A DNA stretch of 64,000 nucleotides from RGIG3102 sp045633415 (GTDB lineage Bacteria > Bacillota > Clostridia > Oscillospirales > Ruminococcaceae): NCBI GenBank assembly GCA_045633415.1, contig JAZQYH010000067.1, forward strand, positions 37,441 to 101,440, read 5' to 3'. The notes under the pieces were generated by a model. It saw only the letters and a program-made list of their open reading frames with translations, was not told where the DNA came from and ran no database searches. Position 1 is the stretch's first letter, and each line of letters starts with the position of its first letter. Of this stretch, positions 53,099-62,594 are shown in pieces. A program made the position numbers and the translations under genes.

Positions 53099-53367
53099 CA
53101 TACAGATAAACGCTATGACAAAGACAAGTAACTGGAAAAGTGCGGTATAGAGAGAGTGCGGTTGGTGAAAGCACGACTTTGAGTTTTCAGTGAATACCCT
53201 TTTGAGCGGCAGCCCGAAATAACAGTAGGCGCTGACGGTAGTTCCCGTTACAGAATATAAAGTCTTTGTACTTTGTGAGACGGTTTATCGCGAGATATTC
53301 CGTAAACAGAGGTGGTACCGTGTTATATATTAACGCCCTCTGCCATAACGGCAGGCGGCGTTTTTTT
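53099..53367 (+). promoter_or_regulatory. Tyrosine T-box riboswitch with terminator
   Basis: tRNA-sensing leader controlling tyrS. Stem I contains AGAGAG and GGTTGGTGAAAGC near 53149-53171. The specifier loop reads GTGAATAC, with the tyrosine codon TAC at 53195-53197. The conserved T-box sequence AGAGGTGGTACCGTG lies at 53308-53322. The terminator AACGCC...GGCGTT (53332-53360) ends in a run of seven T. Uncharged tRNA-Tyr should stabilise the antiterminator and allow tyrS expression. This 350-base gap holds no gene. Confidence 0.95.
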
Positions 53368-53417
53368 ATTTCCATTTGCTCCGCAGGCCCAATAAAGATT
53401 TTCAGGAGGATAGAATA

Positions 53418-54674
53418 ATGGAATTTAACGGAATGAAATTACCAGATAACGCTTATGACTTGCTGGTTGAAAGAGGTCTTATCGCAGGCGTTACAAACCC
53501 AGAAATCGTTCGCGATTTAATGGACAAAGAAAAAATAACATTTTATATTGGTTTTGACCCAACTGCAGACAGCCTTCATGTAGGTCACTTCCTGCAGCTG
53601 CTTGTTATGAGATACATGCAGATGTACGGTCACAGACCAATCGCTCTTATCGGTGGTGGCACATGTATGATTGGTGACCCATCAGGTAAAGCTGATATGC
53701 GTCGTATTATGCCAAGAGAAGAAATCGATGCTAACGGCGAAAAATTCAAAGTTACAATGAAAAAACTGCTGGATTTCTCTGACGGCAAAGCTCTTATGCT
53801 GAACAATGCTGACTGGCTGATGGAACTGAACTATGTAAACTTCCTGCGTGAAGTAGGCTGGCATTTCTCTGTTAACAAAATGCTGTCTGCTGACGCTTTC
53901 AAAGTAAGAATGGAAAGAGCAGATATCGGTCTTACATTTACTGAATTCAACTACATGCTGATGCAGGGTTACGACTTCTACCGTCTGTTCAATGACCATA
54001 ACTGTATTGCACAGTTTGGTGGTTCTGACCAGTGGTCCAACATCCTTGCTGGTACAGAACTTATCCGTAAAAAAGATGGTAAAGATGCTTATGGTGTAAC
54101 ATTTAACCTGCTTACAACAGCTGACGGTGTAAAAATGGGTAAAACAGTTAAAGGCGCTGTATGGCTTGACCCAACAAAAACTACACCATACGAATTTTTC
54201 CAGTACTGGAGAAATATCAACGATGCTGACGTTGCTAACTGTATGCGTATGCTGACACTTATTCCTCTGGAAGAAATCGATGCTTACGTAGAAAAAGGCG
54301 GTGCTGCATTCAACGAAGCTAAAGAAAGACTTGCTTATATCCTGACAGAAATGATTCACTCCAAAGAAGATGCAGACCTTGCTCTTAAAACAAGCCGTGA
54401 ACTGTTCTCTGGCGCTGCAAACAGTGAAAATATGCCTGCATTTGCACTTTCTGATGAAAACTTCACAGATGGCAAAATCGCAGTTCTTGACCTGCTGGTT
54501 GCTTCCAAACTTGCTCCATCCAAATCTGAAGCAAGACGTCTTGTAATGCAGGGCGGTATTCTTGTAAATGACGAAAAAGTTGAAGGCATCGATGCTGCAT
54601 GGGATAAAGCTGCATTTGAAGGCACATTTATCGTTAAAAAAGGTAAGAAAACATTTCTTAAAATTACACTGTAA
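53418..54674 (+). CDS. tyrS: Tyrosyl-tRNA synthetase
   Basis: Class I aminoacyl-tRNA synthetase, 418 residues. The HIGH motif appears as HVGH in DSLHVGHFLQ, and the KMSKS motif as KMGKT. GGSDQWSNI is the tyrosine site and LVASKLAPSKSEARRLV belongs to the C-terminal S4 domain. The frame opens upstream within the T-box terminator, but AGGAGGA before the ATG at 53418 sets the start. It is controlled by the preceding T-box and followed by a terminator. Confidence 0.98.
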   Translation: MEFNGMKLPDNAYDLLVERGLIAGVTNPEIVRDLMDKEKITFYIGFDPTADSLHVGHFLQLLVMRYMQMYGHRPIALIGGGTCMIGDPSGKADMRRIMPREEIDANGEKFKVTMKKLLDFSDGKALMLNNADWLMELNYVNFLREVGWHFSVNKMLSADAFKVRMERADIGLTFTEFNYMLMQGYDFYRLFNDHNCIAQFGGSDQWSNILAGTELIRKKDGKDAYGVTFNLLTTADGVKMGKTVKGAVWLDPTKTTPYEFFQYWRNINDADVANCMRMLTLIPLEEIDAYVEKGGAAFNEAKERLAYILTEMIHSKEDADLALKTSRELFSGAANSENMPAFALSDENFTDGKIAVLDLLVASKLAPSKSEARRLVMQGGILVNDEKVEGIDAAWDKAAFEGTFIVKKGKKTFLKITL

Positions 54675-54692
54675 TTAATTGAAATAAATAAT

Positions 54693-54723
54693 AGCCGGGA
54701 GATTTCTCCCGGCTTTGCTTTTT
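54693..54723 (+). terminator. Intrinsic terminator after tyrS
   Basis: AGCCGGGAG (54693-54701) pairs with 54706-54714 around ATTT, followed by TTGCTTTTT. The tail overlaps the next promoter's -35. Confidence 0.93.
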
Positions 54724-54743
54724 AGTAAATAATGTGTTATAAT
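54715..54743 (+). promoter_or_regulatory. SigA-type promoter for the metallophosphoesterase gene
   Basis: TTGCTT (54715-54720), 17 bases, extended TGT plus TATAAT (54738-54743). The -35 is formed by the T-rich tail of the tyrS terminator. Confidence 0.7.
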
Positions 54744-54783
54744 AAGTCGTTACAAATTATTTTACTTTATTCTGGAGGTAAAT

Positions 54784-55467
54784 TTGTCAATTTTCGTAAT
54801 AGGAGATTTGCATCTGTCATTTGGTGTGGAAAAGCCGATGGATATTTTTCAGGGCTGGGAAAACCACTGGCAAAGAATAGAGAAAAACTGGCGCAAACTG
54901 GTTAAAGAAACTGACACAGTTATAATACCGGGGGATATATCCTGGGGACTTACAATTGATGAGGTGTTGCCAGATTTTCAGTTTATCAATTCATTACCGG
55001 GACAAAAGATTATATCGAAAGGCAACCATGATTACTGGTGGCAGACAGCAAAGAAATTGCAGGAGTTTGTAGAGAAAAATAATTTTGATACTATTAAATT
55101 TCTGCACAATAACAGTTATGAGGTAGAGGATAAAATAATCTGCGGTACTCGTGGCTGGATATTTGAAAATGGCCAGCGGCAAGACGAAAAAGTTATTCTT
55201 CGTGAGGCTGGTCGATTAAAAGCGTCTCTTGATTATATGAAAAGTGATAAGGAGAAAATTGTATTTCTTCATTATCCTACAGTATATCAGGAACAGCGCG
55301 CCAATCATATAATTAACACACTTAAAGAGTACAATATAAAAAGATGTTTTTACGGACATCTTCATGGCAAAACAATTAATTATGCATTTAATGGTATTTA
55401 TGAAGGAACAAAATACAAATTAATTTCTGCAGATGCGATTGATTTTTGTCCATATATAATTGATTAA
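54784..55467 (+). CDS. Calcineurin-like metallophosphoesterase
   Basis: Binuclear metal phosphoesterase, 227 residues. The family signature is complete: GDLHLSF, GDISWG, GNHDYWW, FLHYP and GHLHG. The substrate is unknown; relatives are annotated as Ser/Thr phosphatase-like proteins (COG1768 type). Translation starts at TTG, five bases after GGAGGT; no ATG is near. It is a single-gene unit between two promoters. Confidence 0.85.
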   Translation: MSIFVIGDLHLSFGVEKPMDIFQGWENHWQRIEKNWRKLVKETDTVIIPGDISWGLTIDEVLPDFQFINSLPGQKIISKGNHDYWWQTAKKLQEFVEKNNFDTIKFLHNNSYEVEDKIICGTRGWIFENGQRQDEKVILREAGRLKASLDYMKSDKEKIVFLHYPTVYQEQRANHIINTLKEYNIKRCFYGHLHGKTINYAFNGIYEGTKYKLISADAIDFCPYIID

Positions 55468-55488
55468 TCTGTTTTTGTGTGATATAAT
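55460..55488 (+). promoter_or_regulatory. SigA-type promoter for tig
   Basis: TTGATT (55460-55465), 17 bases, extended TGA plus TATAAT (55483-55488). It overlaps the end of the metallophosphoesterase gene. A start near 55495 is expected. Confidence 0.8.
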
Positions 55489-55496
55489 TATTTAGT

Positions 55497-55518
55497 CATA
55501 GTGCGTTTTAGCGCTATG
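55497..55518 (+). promoter_or_regulatory. 5'-terminal stem-loop in the tig leader
   Basis: CATAGTGC (55497-55504) pairs with GCGCTATG (55511-55518), eight pairs with one G-U, six-base loop. It lies within about two bases of the predicted transcript start, a position that can shield mRNA from 5'-end dependent decay. The role is inferred. Confidence 0.4.
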
Positions 55519-55562
55519 GTGCCATAATTTTTAATAAAAACAATTTAAGGAGTTTTAGAAAT

Positions 55563-56849
55563 ATGGAAATTATCAGAAACGAAAAAGTTGCTGAAAATAC
55601 TGTTGAACTTGAATTCAGAGTTCCTGCAGAAGAATTTGAAAAAGCACTTACAACTGCTTTCAGAAAAGCAAACAAAGAAATCACAGTTCCTGGTTTCAGA
55701 AAAGGTAAAGCACCAAGAAATGTTGTAGAAAAAATGTTTGGTCAGGAAATCTTCTTCAACGATGCTATCGACGAAATCCTTCCACAGGCTTACGAAGATG
55801 CAGTTAAAGAAGCAGGTCTCGTAGTTGTTGCAAGACCAGAACTGGACATCCCAACATGTTCCAGAGAAGAAGGCTTTACAGTTAAAGCTACACTGACAAC
55901 TTACCCAGAAGTTAAACTTGGTCAGTACAAAGGACTCAAAGCTGAAAAAACAACAATCCCAGTATCTGAAGAACTGGTAGAATCTGAACTGTACAACCTC
56001 CAGGAAAGAAACGCAAGACTTGTTACTATAACAGACAGAGCTGCACAGCTTGATGACACAGCTAACATCGACTTTGAAGGTTTCGCTGATGGCGTTGCAT
56101 TCGAAGGCGGCAAAGGCGAAAGCTTTGACCTCCTCCTTGGTTCAGGTCAGTTTATCCCAGGTTTTGAAGAACAGATTGTTGGCCACAACATCGGCGATGA
56201 ATTTGATGTAGAAGTAACATTCCCAACAGAATACCACGCTGAAGATCTGGCTGGCAAACCAGCAGTTTTCAAAACAAAACTGAACGAACTTAAAGTTAAA
56301 GAACTTCCAGTTATCGATGATGAATTTGCTAAAGATGTAAGCGAATTTGACACACTGGAAGAACTGAAAGCTAACATTGTTGAAATCAAACAGGGTGAAG
56401 CTGACAGAGCTGCTGAACTGGATGTAGAAAACAAACTGGTTGCACAGGTTGTTGAAGGTATGGAAGCAAACATCCCAGAAGCTATGTACGAAACAAGAGT
56501 TGACGACATGGTAAACGATTTTGCTAACAGACTGTCCCAGCAGGGTCTTTCTATCGAACTGTACCTCCAGTACACACAGATGGATATGGAAAGCTTCAGA
56601 AAAACATTCAGAGAACAGGCTGAAGAACAGGTAAAAATCCGCCTTGCTCTTGAAGCAGTTGTTAAAGCAGAAAACATCACAGCTTCTGACGAAGAATATG
56701 AACAGGAACTGATGAAAGCTGCAACAGCATATAACTTCCCAATTACAGAACTGAGAAAAATGATTCCTGTAGAAGAAGTTAAACATGACCTTTCTGTACA
56801 GAAAGCTATCGACTTCATCAAAGCAAACGCAGAAATCGTTAATGCATAA
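55563..56849 (+). CDS. tig: Trigger factor
   Basis: Ribosome-associated chaperone and peptidyl-prolyl isomerase, 428 residues. The ribosome-binding loop signature is VPGFRKGKAPRNVVEKMFG. The FKBP-type domain begins near residue 160 (DTANIDFEGFADGVAFEGGK), and the C-terminal chaperone arms follow. It is the first gene of the conserved tig-clpP-clpX-lon order. The ribosome-binding site is AAGGAG. Confidence 0.97.
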   Translation: MEIIRNEKVAENTVELEFRVPAEEFEKALTTAFRKANKEITVPGFRKGKAPRNVVEKMFGQEIFFNDAIDEILPQAYEDAVKEAGLVVVARPELDIPTCSREEGFTVKATLTTYPEVKLGQYKGLKAEKTTIPVSEELVESELYNLQERNARLVTITDRAAQLDDTANIDFEGFADGVAFEGGKGESFDLLLGSGQFIPGFEEQIVGHNIGDEFDVEVTFPTEYHAEDLAGKPAVFKTKLNELKVKELPVIDDEFAKDVSEFDTLEELKANIVEIKQGEADRAAELDVENKLVAQVVEGMEANIPEAMYETRVDDMVNDFANRLSQQGLSIELYLQYTQMDMESFRKTFREQAEEQVKIRLALEAVVKAENITASDEEYEQELMKAATAYNFPITELRKMIPVEEVKHDLSVQKAIDFIKANAEIVNA

Positions 56850-56901
56850 TTTTTACTGTTAAAGCCTAAACTAACTATTGAAACAAATTGGAGGTTATTT
56901 T

Positions 56902-57483
56902 ATGGCATTAGTACCAGTAGTAGTAGAACAGACTAGCAGAGGGGAAAGATCTTACGATATTTTCTCCCGTTTGCTGAACGATAGAATTATTATGTTGTCT
57001 GACGAAGTAAATGATGCAACAGCAAGCCTTGTTGTTGCACAGTTGCTTTATCTTGAAGGTCAGGACCCAGATAAAGACATCAGTCTTTATATCAACAGCC
57101 CAGGTGGTTCAATTACAGCAGGTATGGCTATATACGATACAATGAATTACATCAAATGTGATGTATCCACAATCTGTATCGGTATGGCTGCATCTATGGG
57201 TGCATTTCTGCTGGCCGCAGGTGCAAAAGGCAAACGTTATGCACTGCCAAACAGCGAAATTATGATTCACCAGCCACTTGGTGGTATGCAGGGTCAGGCT
57301 TCAGATATTAAAATTCATGCCGACAGAATAATTAAAATGAGAGAAAAACTCAATACAATTCTTGCTGAAAGAACAGGCCAGACAGTTGAAAAGGTTACAG
57401 CCGACACAGACCGTGACAATTTCCTTTCAGCTGATGAAGCATGTGCTTACGGCTTGATTGATAAAGTAATTGAACACAGATAA
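56902..57483 (+). CDS. clpP: ATP-dependent Clp protease proteolytic subunit
   Basis: Serine protease core of ClpXP, 193 residues. The catalytic triad is Ser98 (GMAASMGAF), His123 (IMIHQPLGG) and Asp172, the same numbering as in mature model ClpP. The frame opens at 56878, but TGGAGGT before the ATG at 56902 supports MALVPVVVEQ as the N-terminus. clpX follows after nine bases. I saw no CtsR-type repeat upstream. Confidence 0.98.
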   Translation: MALVPVVVEQTSRGERSYDIFSRLLNDRIIMLSDEVNDATASLVVAQLLYLEGQDPDKDISLYINSPGGSITAGMAIYDTMNYIKCDVSTICIGMAASMGAFLLAAGAKGKRYALPNSEIMIHQPLGGMQGQASDIKIHADRIIKMREKLNTILAERTGQTVEKVTADTDRDNFLSADEACAYGLIDKVIEHR

Positions 57484-57492
57484 CGGAGAAAT

Positions 57493-58785
57493 ATGGCTAA
57501 CAAAGATAAAGTTATTACATGTAGCTTTTGTGGTAAAACTTCAAACGAAGTGGAGCGTATCATAATAGGTCCGGGTGTAAACATCTGTAACGAATGTATT
57601 TCTCTGTGTTGTGACCTTCTTGAAGATGAAGGTCTTATGGAACCAAAACAGCCTGCAAAACCTGGTAAAAGATCTAAATCGGGTGATGAAATCAACATTC
57701 TTTCACCACTGCAGATTAAACAGGGACTTGATAAATATGTTATTGGTCAGGATGAAGCAAAGATTGCTCTCAGTGTAGCGGTATATAACCATTACAAAAG
57801 AATTCTCAGTGGAAACAAAATAGATGATGTTGAAATTCAGAAAAGTAACATTCTGCTTTTAGGACCATCCGGTACAGGTAAAACACTTCTTGCACAGACA
57901 TTGGCTAAAATGCTCAATGTACCATTTGCAATTGCAGACGCTACTACATTGACAGAAGCTGGCTACGTAGGTGAAGACGTGGAAAATATTCTGCTCCGTC
58001 TGATTCAGGCGGCTGACTATAATATTGAAAAAGCACAGATAGGTATCATTTACGTGGATGAAATCGATAAGATTACACGTAAAAGCGAAAACCCATCTAC
58101 TACTCGTGATGTAGGCGGCGAAGGTGTACAGCAGGCTTTGCTGAAAATTCTTGAAGGCACTGTTGCTAGTGTTCCACCACAGGGCGGCAGAAAACATCCT
58201 CATCAGGAATTTATTCCTATCGATACAAAGAATATTCTGTTTATCTGTGGCGGTGCTTTCGATGGTATTGAGAAACATATTGCAAAGCGTACATCTGAAG
58301 CAGGCACTCTTGGTTTTGGCGGTACAGTTAAAACCAAGAAAGAGGAAGAAATTTCAAAAGTACTTAAAAGAGTAGAGCCAGATGACCTTGTGAAATTTGG
58401 CCTGATTCCAGAAATAATTGGTCGTTTACCAGTTATTTCAGTGCTTTCTGCATTGGATAAAGATGCCCTTGTTCGTGTATTAAAAGAGCCTAAAAACTCT
58501 TTAATCAAACAGTATCAGGCTTTATTTGGTCTTGATAATGTTGAACTGGAAATCACAGATGATGCATTGGATATGATTGCTGAAAAGGCTATCAAAAGAA
58601 AGAGTGGTGCTCGTGCACTGCGTTCTATCTTTGAAGAATGTCTTATGGATGCAATGTTTAAAGTGCCAGATGATGAAACTGTTGCTAAAGTAATTCTTGA
58701 TGCAAATGCAGTAGAAACAGGTATCTGCAAATACGAATACGGTGCACCAGGCAAAAGATACTCTAACAAAAGTATCACTATCTAA
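57493..58785 (+). CDS. clpX: ATP-dependent Clp protease ATP-binding subunit ClpX
   Basis: AAA+ unfoldase, 430 residues. The N-terminal zinc-binding domain has CSFCGKT and ICNECISLC. Walker A is GPSGTGKT, Walker B is IIYVDEIDKI, and the ClpP-docking IGF-type loop is LGFGG. The C-terminal sensor II region has KSGARALRSI. Directly downstream of clpP and ended by a terminator. Confidence 0.98.
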   Translation: MANKDKVITCSFCGKTSNEVERIIIGPGVNICNECISLCCDLLEDEGLMEPKQPAKPGKRSKSGDEINILSPLQIKQGLDKYVIGQDEAKIALSVAVYNHYKRILSGNKIDDVEIQKSNILLLGPSGTGKTLLAQTLAKMLNVPFAIADATTLTEAGYVGEDVENILLRLIQAADYNIEKAQIGIIYVDEIDKITRKSENPSTTRDVGGEGVQQALLKILEGTVASVPPQGGRKHPHQEFIPIDTKNILFICGGAFDGIEKHIAKRTSEAGTLGFGGTVKTKKEEEISKVLKRVEPDDLVKFGLIPEIIGRLPVISVLSALDKDALVRVLKEPKNSLIKQYQALFGLDNVELEITDDALDMIAEKAIKRKSGARALRSIFEECLMDAMFKVPDDETVAKVILDANAVETGICKYEYGAPGKRYSNKSITI

Positions 58786-58792
58786 ATAATTA

Positions 58793-58818
58793 AGAGACAC
58801 CTTTTGGTGTCTCTTTTT
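58793..58818 (+). terminator. Intrinsic terminator after clpX
   Basis: AGAGACACC (58793-58801) pairs with 58806-58814 around TTTT, followed by TTTT. Confidence 0.92.
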
Positions 58819-58834
58819 ATATTATTATGATAGG

Positions 58835-58863
58835 TTGAAAAAAGTAACAAAATCTGTTATAAT
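58835..58863 (+). promoter_or_regulatory. SigA-type promoter for lon operon
   Basis: TTGAAA (58835-58840), 17 bases, extended TGT plus TATAAT (58858-58863). Confidence 0.88.
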
Positions 58864-58903
58864 ATTTATTCAAGTGTAATTAAATAAATATAGGAGGTAA
58901 TTT

Positions 58904-61249
58904 ATGTCTGTTAAAGTAAAAGTAAAGACTGATAAAATTGGTGAATATCTTCATCTGCCAGCTATTGCTTTACGTGGCCTTGTAATTTTTCCAGGCAGTA
59001 TAGTACATTTTGATGTAGGAAGAGAAAAATCAATCAATGCTGTAAATGAAGCTATGTCACTTGACAGAATGATTTATCTTGTTCCACAGGTTGATATGGA
59101 TATTGAAGATCCAGGTCAGGCTGATATATATGATGTTGGCGTAGTAGCTGAAATCAAACAGGTTTTAAAGCTTCAGGATGGAATCATCAAAATTATGGTA
59201 GATGCTAAATATCGTGCTAAAACTGTTGATGTAGAACAGAAAGCAGACTTTATCTCTGCTATTGTAAAGCAGAATCCTGTAAATAAAATACGTTCAGGCA
59301 GGGAAAATAATGCAGAAGCACTTATGCGCTCTATAAAAGAAATGTTTGAACGCTATCTTACAGTTAGCCCTAAACTTTCAAAAGAGATTGTTTCCACTGT
59401 TTTCCTCACTGATGAAGCCAACAAACTTTGTGATTATATTGCGGCAAACATCATGTTCAGAATTGAAGATAAAATGTCAATTCTCACAGAAAATTCTCTT
59501 GAAAAAAGAATGAATTATGTTCTTAAATTCTTGAACAATGAATATGAAGTTCTTAAAATCGAGGCAGAAATCAAATCAAAAGTTCATGCTGAAATGGAAA
59601 AGAGCCAGAAAGAATATTATCTGCGCCAGCAAATCAAAACTATTTCTGAAGAATTGGATGAAGGTGAAGACACAGTAAAAGAAACTGATGAATACCGTCA
59701 GAAAATTGCTGAACTTGGTTTGCCACAGGAAAAAGCAGATAAACTTCTTAAAGAAGTGAATCGATTGGGTAAAATGATGGGCTCTTCACAGGAAGCTGCT
59801 GTAATCAGAACATATCTTGATACATGTCTTGCTCTGCCATGGAATCTTTCTACAAAAGAACAGATGAATGTTATAAAAGCAGAACAGATTCTTAACAAAG
59901 GCCATTATGGCATGGAAAAAGTTAAGGAAAAAGTGCTGGAAATTCTCTCTGTAAGACAGCTGAAAGAAGATGTTCGTGGTCAGATAATCTGTCTTGTTGG
60001 CCCTCCTGGTGTAGGTAAAACAAGTATTGCTTCCTCAATTGCTGAATGCCTTGGCAGAAACTTTGTAAGAGTTTCTTTAGGGGGTGTAAGGGATGAAAGC
60101 GAAATCCGTGGTCACAGAAGAACTTATGTAGGTGCAATGCCTGGTAAAATCGCCAACTCAATGATTAGTGCAAAATCTAATAATCCTGTAATTCTTTTGG
60201 ATGAAATAGATAAACTTGCCGGTGATTTCCGTGGTGACCCAGCTGCAGCACTGCTGGAAGTTCTTGACAGTGAACAGAACCATTCTTTTAATGACCATTA
60301 TATCGATATGCCAATTGACTTAAGCAATGTTTTCTTTATCGCTACTGCAAACAATATGGCATCTATTCCTGGCCCACTACTGGATAGAATGGATATTATC
60401 GAACTTTCCAGCTATACTAGAGAAGAAAAATTCAATATTGCCAAGAAACATCTTATTCCTAAACAGCTTGAAAAAAATGGAATGAAATCATATGTTAAAT
60501 TCAATGATACAGCTATTTATGAAATAATTGACTGTTACACAAAAGAAGCTGGTGTAAGAAATCTGGAAAGAACTATAGTTGACCTTTTAAGAAAGTGTGC
60601 TAAAATTATAGCTTCCAACAAAGCTGAAAAAGTAACCCTCAACAAAAACAAGGTTATTGAGATGCTTGGTGCTGAAAAATTCAAACCAAACAACCTTGAC
60701 CTTACAGATACTGTTGGTGTTGCAAATGGCCTTGCATGGACCAGTGTAGGCGGGGAAATGCTGCCAATCGAAGTTACAGTAATTCCAAATGGTGCAGGCA
60801 GACTTGAACTTACAGGCAGTCTTGGTGATGTAATGAAGGAATCCTGCAAAATTGCCCTCAGCTATATTAAGGCAAACGCAGAAAAATATAACATTACAAC
60901 AGATTTTTCAAAAATTGATATACATATCCATGCACCGGAAGGGGCTGTACCCAAAGACGGCCCATCTGCGGGTATCACACTTACAACAGCATTGTTGTCT
61001 GTGCTGACAAAACGCAGTGTAAAAGGTGATGTAGCCATGACTGGTGAAGTTACACTTCAGGGCAGAGTTCTGCCAATTGGTGGTCTTAAAGAAAAGGCAA
61101 TGGCTGCATACCGTGAAGGTATCAAAACAGTTATTATTCCTTATGATAACCAGCCAAACCTTCAGGATGTAGATGTAAAAGTTAAAGAAAAAATTAAATT
61201 TGTGCCTGTAAAAACTATTGACCAGGCTATTAGTGTAAATCTTAATTAG
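58904..61249 (+). CDS. lon: ATP-dependent protease Lon
   Basis: Homo-oligomeric AAA+ protease, 781 residues. The N-terminal substrate domain begins with LPAIALRGLVIFPGSIVHFD. Walker A is GPPGVGKTS, Walker B VILLDEIDKL. The proteolytic dyad is Ser688 in KDGPSAGITL and Lys731 in GGLKEKAMAA, with the expected 43-residue spacing. The ribosome-binding site is AGGAGG. engB follows after eight bases. Confidence 0.98.
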   Translation: MSVKVKVKTDKIGEYLHLPAIALRGLVIFPGSIVHFDVGREKSINAVNEAMSLDRMIYLVPQVDMDIEDPGQADIYDVGVVAEIKQVLKLQDGIIKIMVDAKYRAKTVDVEQKADFISAIVKQNPVNKIRSGRENNAEALMRSIKEMFERYLTVSPKLSKEIVSTVFLTDEANKLCDYIAANIMFRIEDKMSILTENSLEKRMNYVLKFLNNEYEVLKIEAEIKSKVHAEMEKSQKEYYLRQQIKTISEELDEGEDTVKETDEYRQKIAELGLPQEKADKLLKEVNRLGKMMGSSQEAAVIRTYLDTCLALPWNLSTKEQMNVIKAEQILNKGHYGMEKVKEKVLEILSVRQLKEDVRGQIICLVGPPGVGKTSIASSIAECLGRNFVRVSLGGVRDESEIRGHRRTYVGAMPGKIANSMISAKSNNPVILLDEIDKLAGDFRGDPAAALLEVLDSEQNHSFNDHYIDMPIDLSNVFFIATANNMASIPGPLLDRMDIIELSSYTREEKFNIAKKHLIPKQLEKNGMKSYVKFNDTAIYEIIDCYTKEAGVRNLERTIVDLLRKCAKIIASNKAEKVTLNKNKVIEMLGAEKFKPNNLDLTDTVGVANGLAWTSVGGEMLPIEVTVIPNGAGRLELTGSLGDVMKESCKIALSYIKANAEKYNITTDFSKIDIHIHAPEGAVPKDGPSAGITLTTALLSVLTKRSVKGDVAMTGEVTLQGRVLPIGGLKEKAMAAYREGIKTVIIPYDNQPNLQDVDVKVKEKIKFVPVKTIDQAISVNLN

Positions 61250-61257
61250 GTGAACAA

Positions 61258-61842
61258 ATGATAATTAAAAAAGCAGAATTTTCTGCTGCTTACGGTACAA
61301 ATAAACAGCTTCCGGCTTCTGTAAAAGCGGAAGTTGTATTTTCCGGACGCAGTAATGTGGGCAAATCCAGCCTCATCAATAAAATTTGTAACAGAAAAAA
61401 TCTTGCCAGAGTTTCTGGTGAACCTGGTAAAACAGGTACAATCAATTTTTACACAGTAAATGATTTCTATATCGTAGACCTTCCTGGTTATGGTTTTGCT
61501 AAAGTAAGTGACAAAGAAAGAGCAAGATGGGACAAGCTTATCAACTCTTACTTTGAAACAGGACGTGGTATCAACCTTGTTGTTCAGCTTATTGACAGCC
61601 GTCGCGAACCATCTGCAGACGACTATACAATGCTGGACTATCTTACTCACCATAACATTCCTTTTGTAATTGCACTTACAAAAGGTGATAAGCTTAACAA
61701 AACACAGCAGAACGCGGCTGTAGAACAGTTTAAACAGTATTGTGAAGGTTTTTCATATTCTGAAATTATCCTTACAAGCACACTGAAAAATATCGGTATA
61801 GAAACACTTAACAGCACAATCGAAAGCTTTCTTGGAGAATAA
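61258..61842 (+). CDS. engB: Ribosome biogenesis GTPase EngB (YsxC/YihA)
   Basis: GTPase needed for 50S assembly, 194 residues. G1 is FSGRSNVGKSSLIN, G3 VDLPGYGFAKVS, and G4 ALTKGDKL. SRREPSADD is a family hallmark. The lon-engB linkage is conserved in Firmicutes. It starts with GGTGA upstream. Confidence 0.96.
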   Translation: MIIKKAEFSAAYGTNKQLPASVKAEVVFSGRSNVGKSSLINKICNRKNLARVSGEPGKTGTINFYTVNDFYIVDLPGYGFAKVSDKERARWDKLINSYFETGRGINLVVQLIDSRREPSADDYTMLDYLTHHNIPFVIALTKGDKLNKTQQNAAVEQFKQYCEGFSYSEIILTSTLKNIGIETLNSTIESFLGE

Positions 61843-61844
61843 TT

Positions 61845-62594
61845 ATGTCATATAAAGAATTCAGTTATTTTTATGATTATTTCAATTATAATGCTGATTA
61901 TGATGCTTTGTTCAATAAAATTGTTTCTCTTGCAAAAGAGGGCGGTGTTACAAAAGGCATAGTATGTGACCTAGGTTGTGGCACAGGTGAACTGGCATTC
62001 AGATTCAACGATGCTGGTTTTGATGTAATTGCTGTTGATAATTCAGATGAAATGCTGGATGTTCTTTTTGATAAAAGAGACGAAATTGAAGCTTACAATG
62101 TGCAGATTTTAAAACAGGATATTACACAGCTGGATATGTTTGGTACAGTTGATTTATTTACCTGTACATTTGACACAGTAAATCATCTTGAAGGTGCTGA
62201 ATCTATACAGAAATTATTTTATAAAGTGTCACTGTTTATGGAGCCAGATGGCGTATTTATCTTTGATATGAACACTGCGTACAAACATATCAATGTTCTC
62301 AAGAATGAAAAATTTGACTTTATTGATGATGAAGCAGATTGTTTCTGGCAGAACACACTTTATGCTGATGAAAACAGAACAAAAATTTCAATTAAAATAA
62401 ATGATAAACATGCAAATCAGCAGTATTCAGAAGAATTTTTTGAATATTACTATCCACTTCAGCAGGTTCTGGACATGCTTAAAAAAGCAGGACTGGAAGT
62501 TAAAAAGCTGATTGATGGCGAAACCTTTGGTGAAGTCAAAGATGACACACAGAGATATATGTTTATGGTAAAAAAGGAGCAGAAAAATGGCTAA
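61845..62594 (+). CDS. Class I SAM-dependent methyltransferase, unknown substrate
   Basis: A 249-residue methyltransferase with motif I VCDLGCGTGELAFRFNDAG, the acidic VIAVDNSDEML and a DLFTCTFDTVNHL post-motif. The N-terminal SYFYDYFNYNADYDALFNKI resembles the many YodH/BioC-like small-molecule methyltransferases. The substrate cannot be inferred. It sits between engB and hslO, overlapping hslO by eight bases, so it is in the lon operon. Confidence 0.85.
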   Translation: MSYKEFSYFYDYFNYNADYDALFNKIVSLAKEGGVTKGIVCDLGCGTGELAFRFNDAGFDVIAVDNSDEMLDVLFDKRDEIEAYNVQILKQDITQLDMFGTVDLFTCTFDTVNHLEGAESIQKLFYKVSLFMEPDGVFIFDMNTAYKHINVLKNEKFDFIDDEADCFWQNTLYADENRTKISIKINDKHANQQYSEEFFEYYYPLQQVLDMLKKAGLEVKKLIDGETFGEVKDDTQRYMFMVKKEQKNG

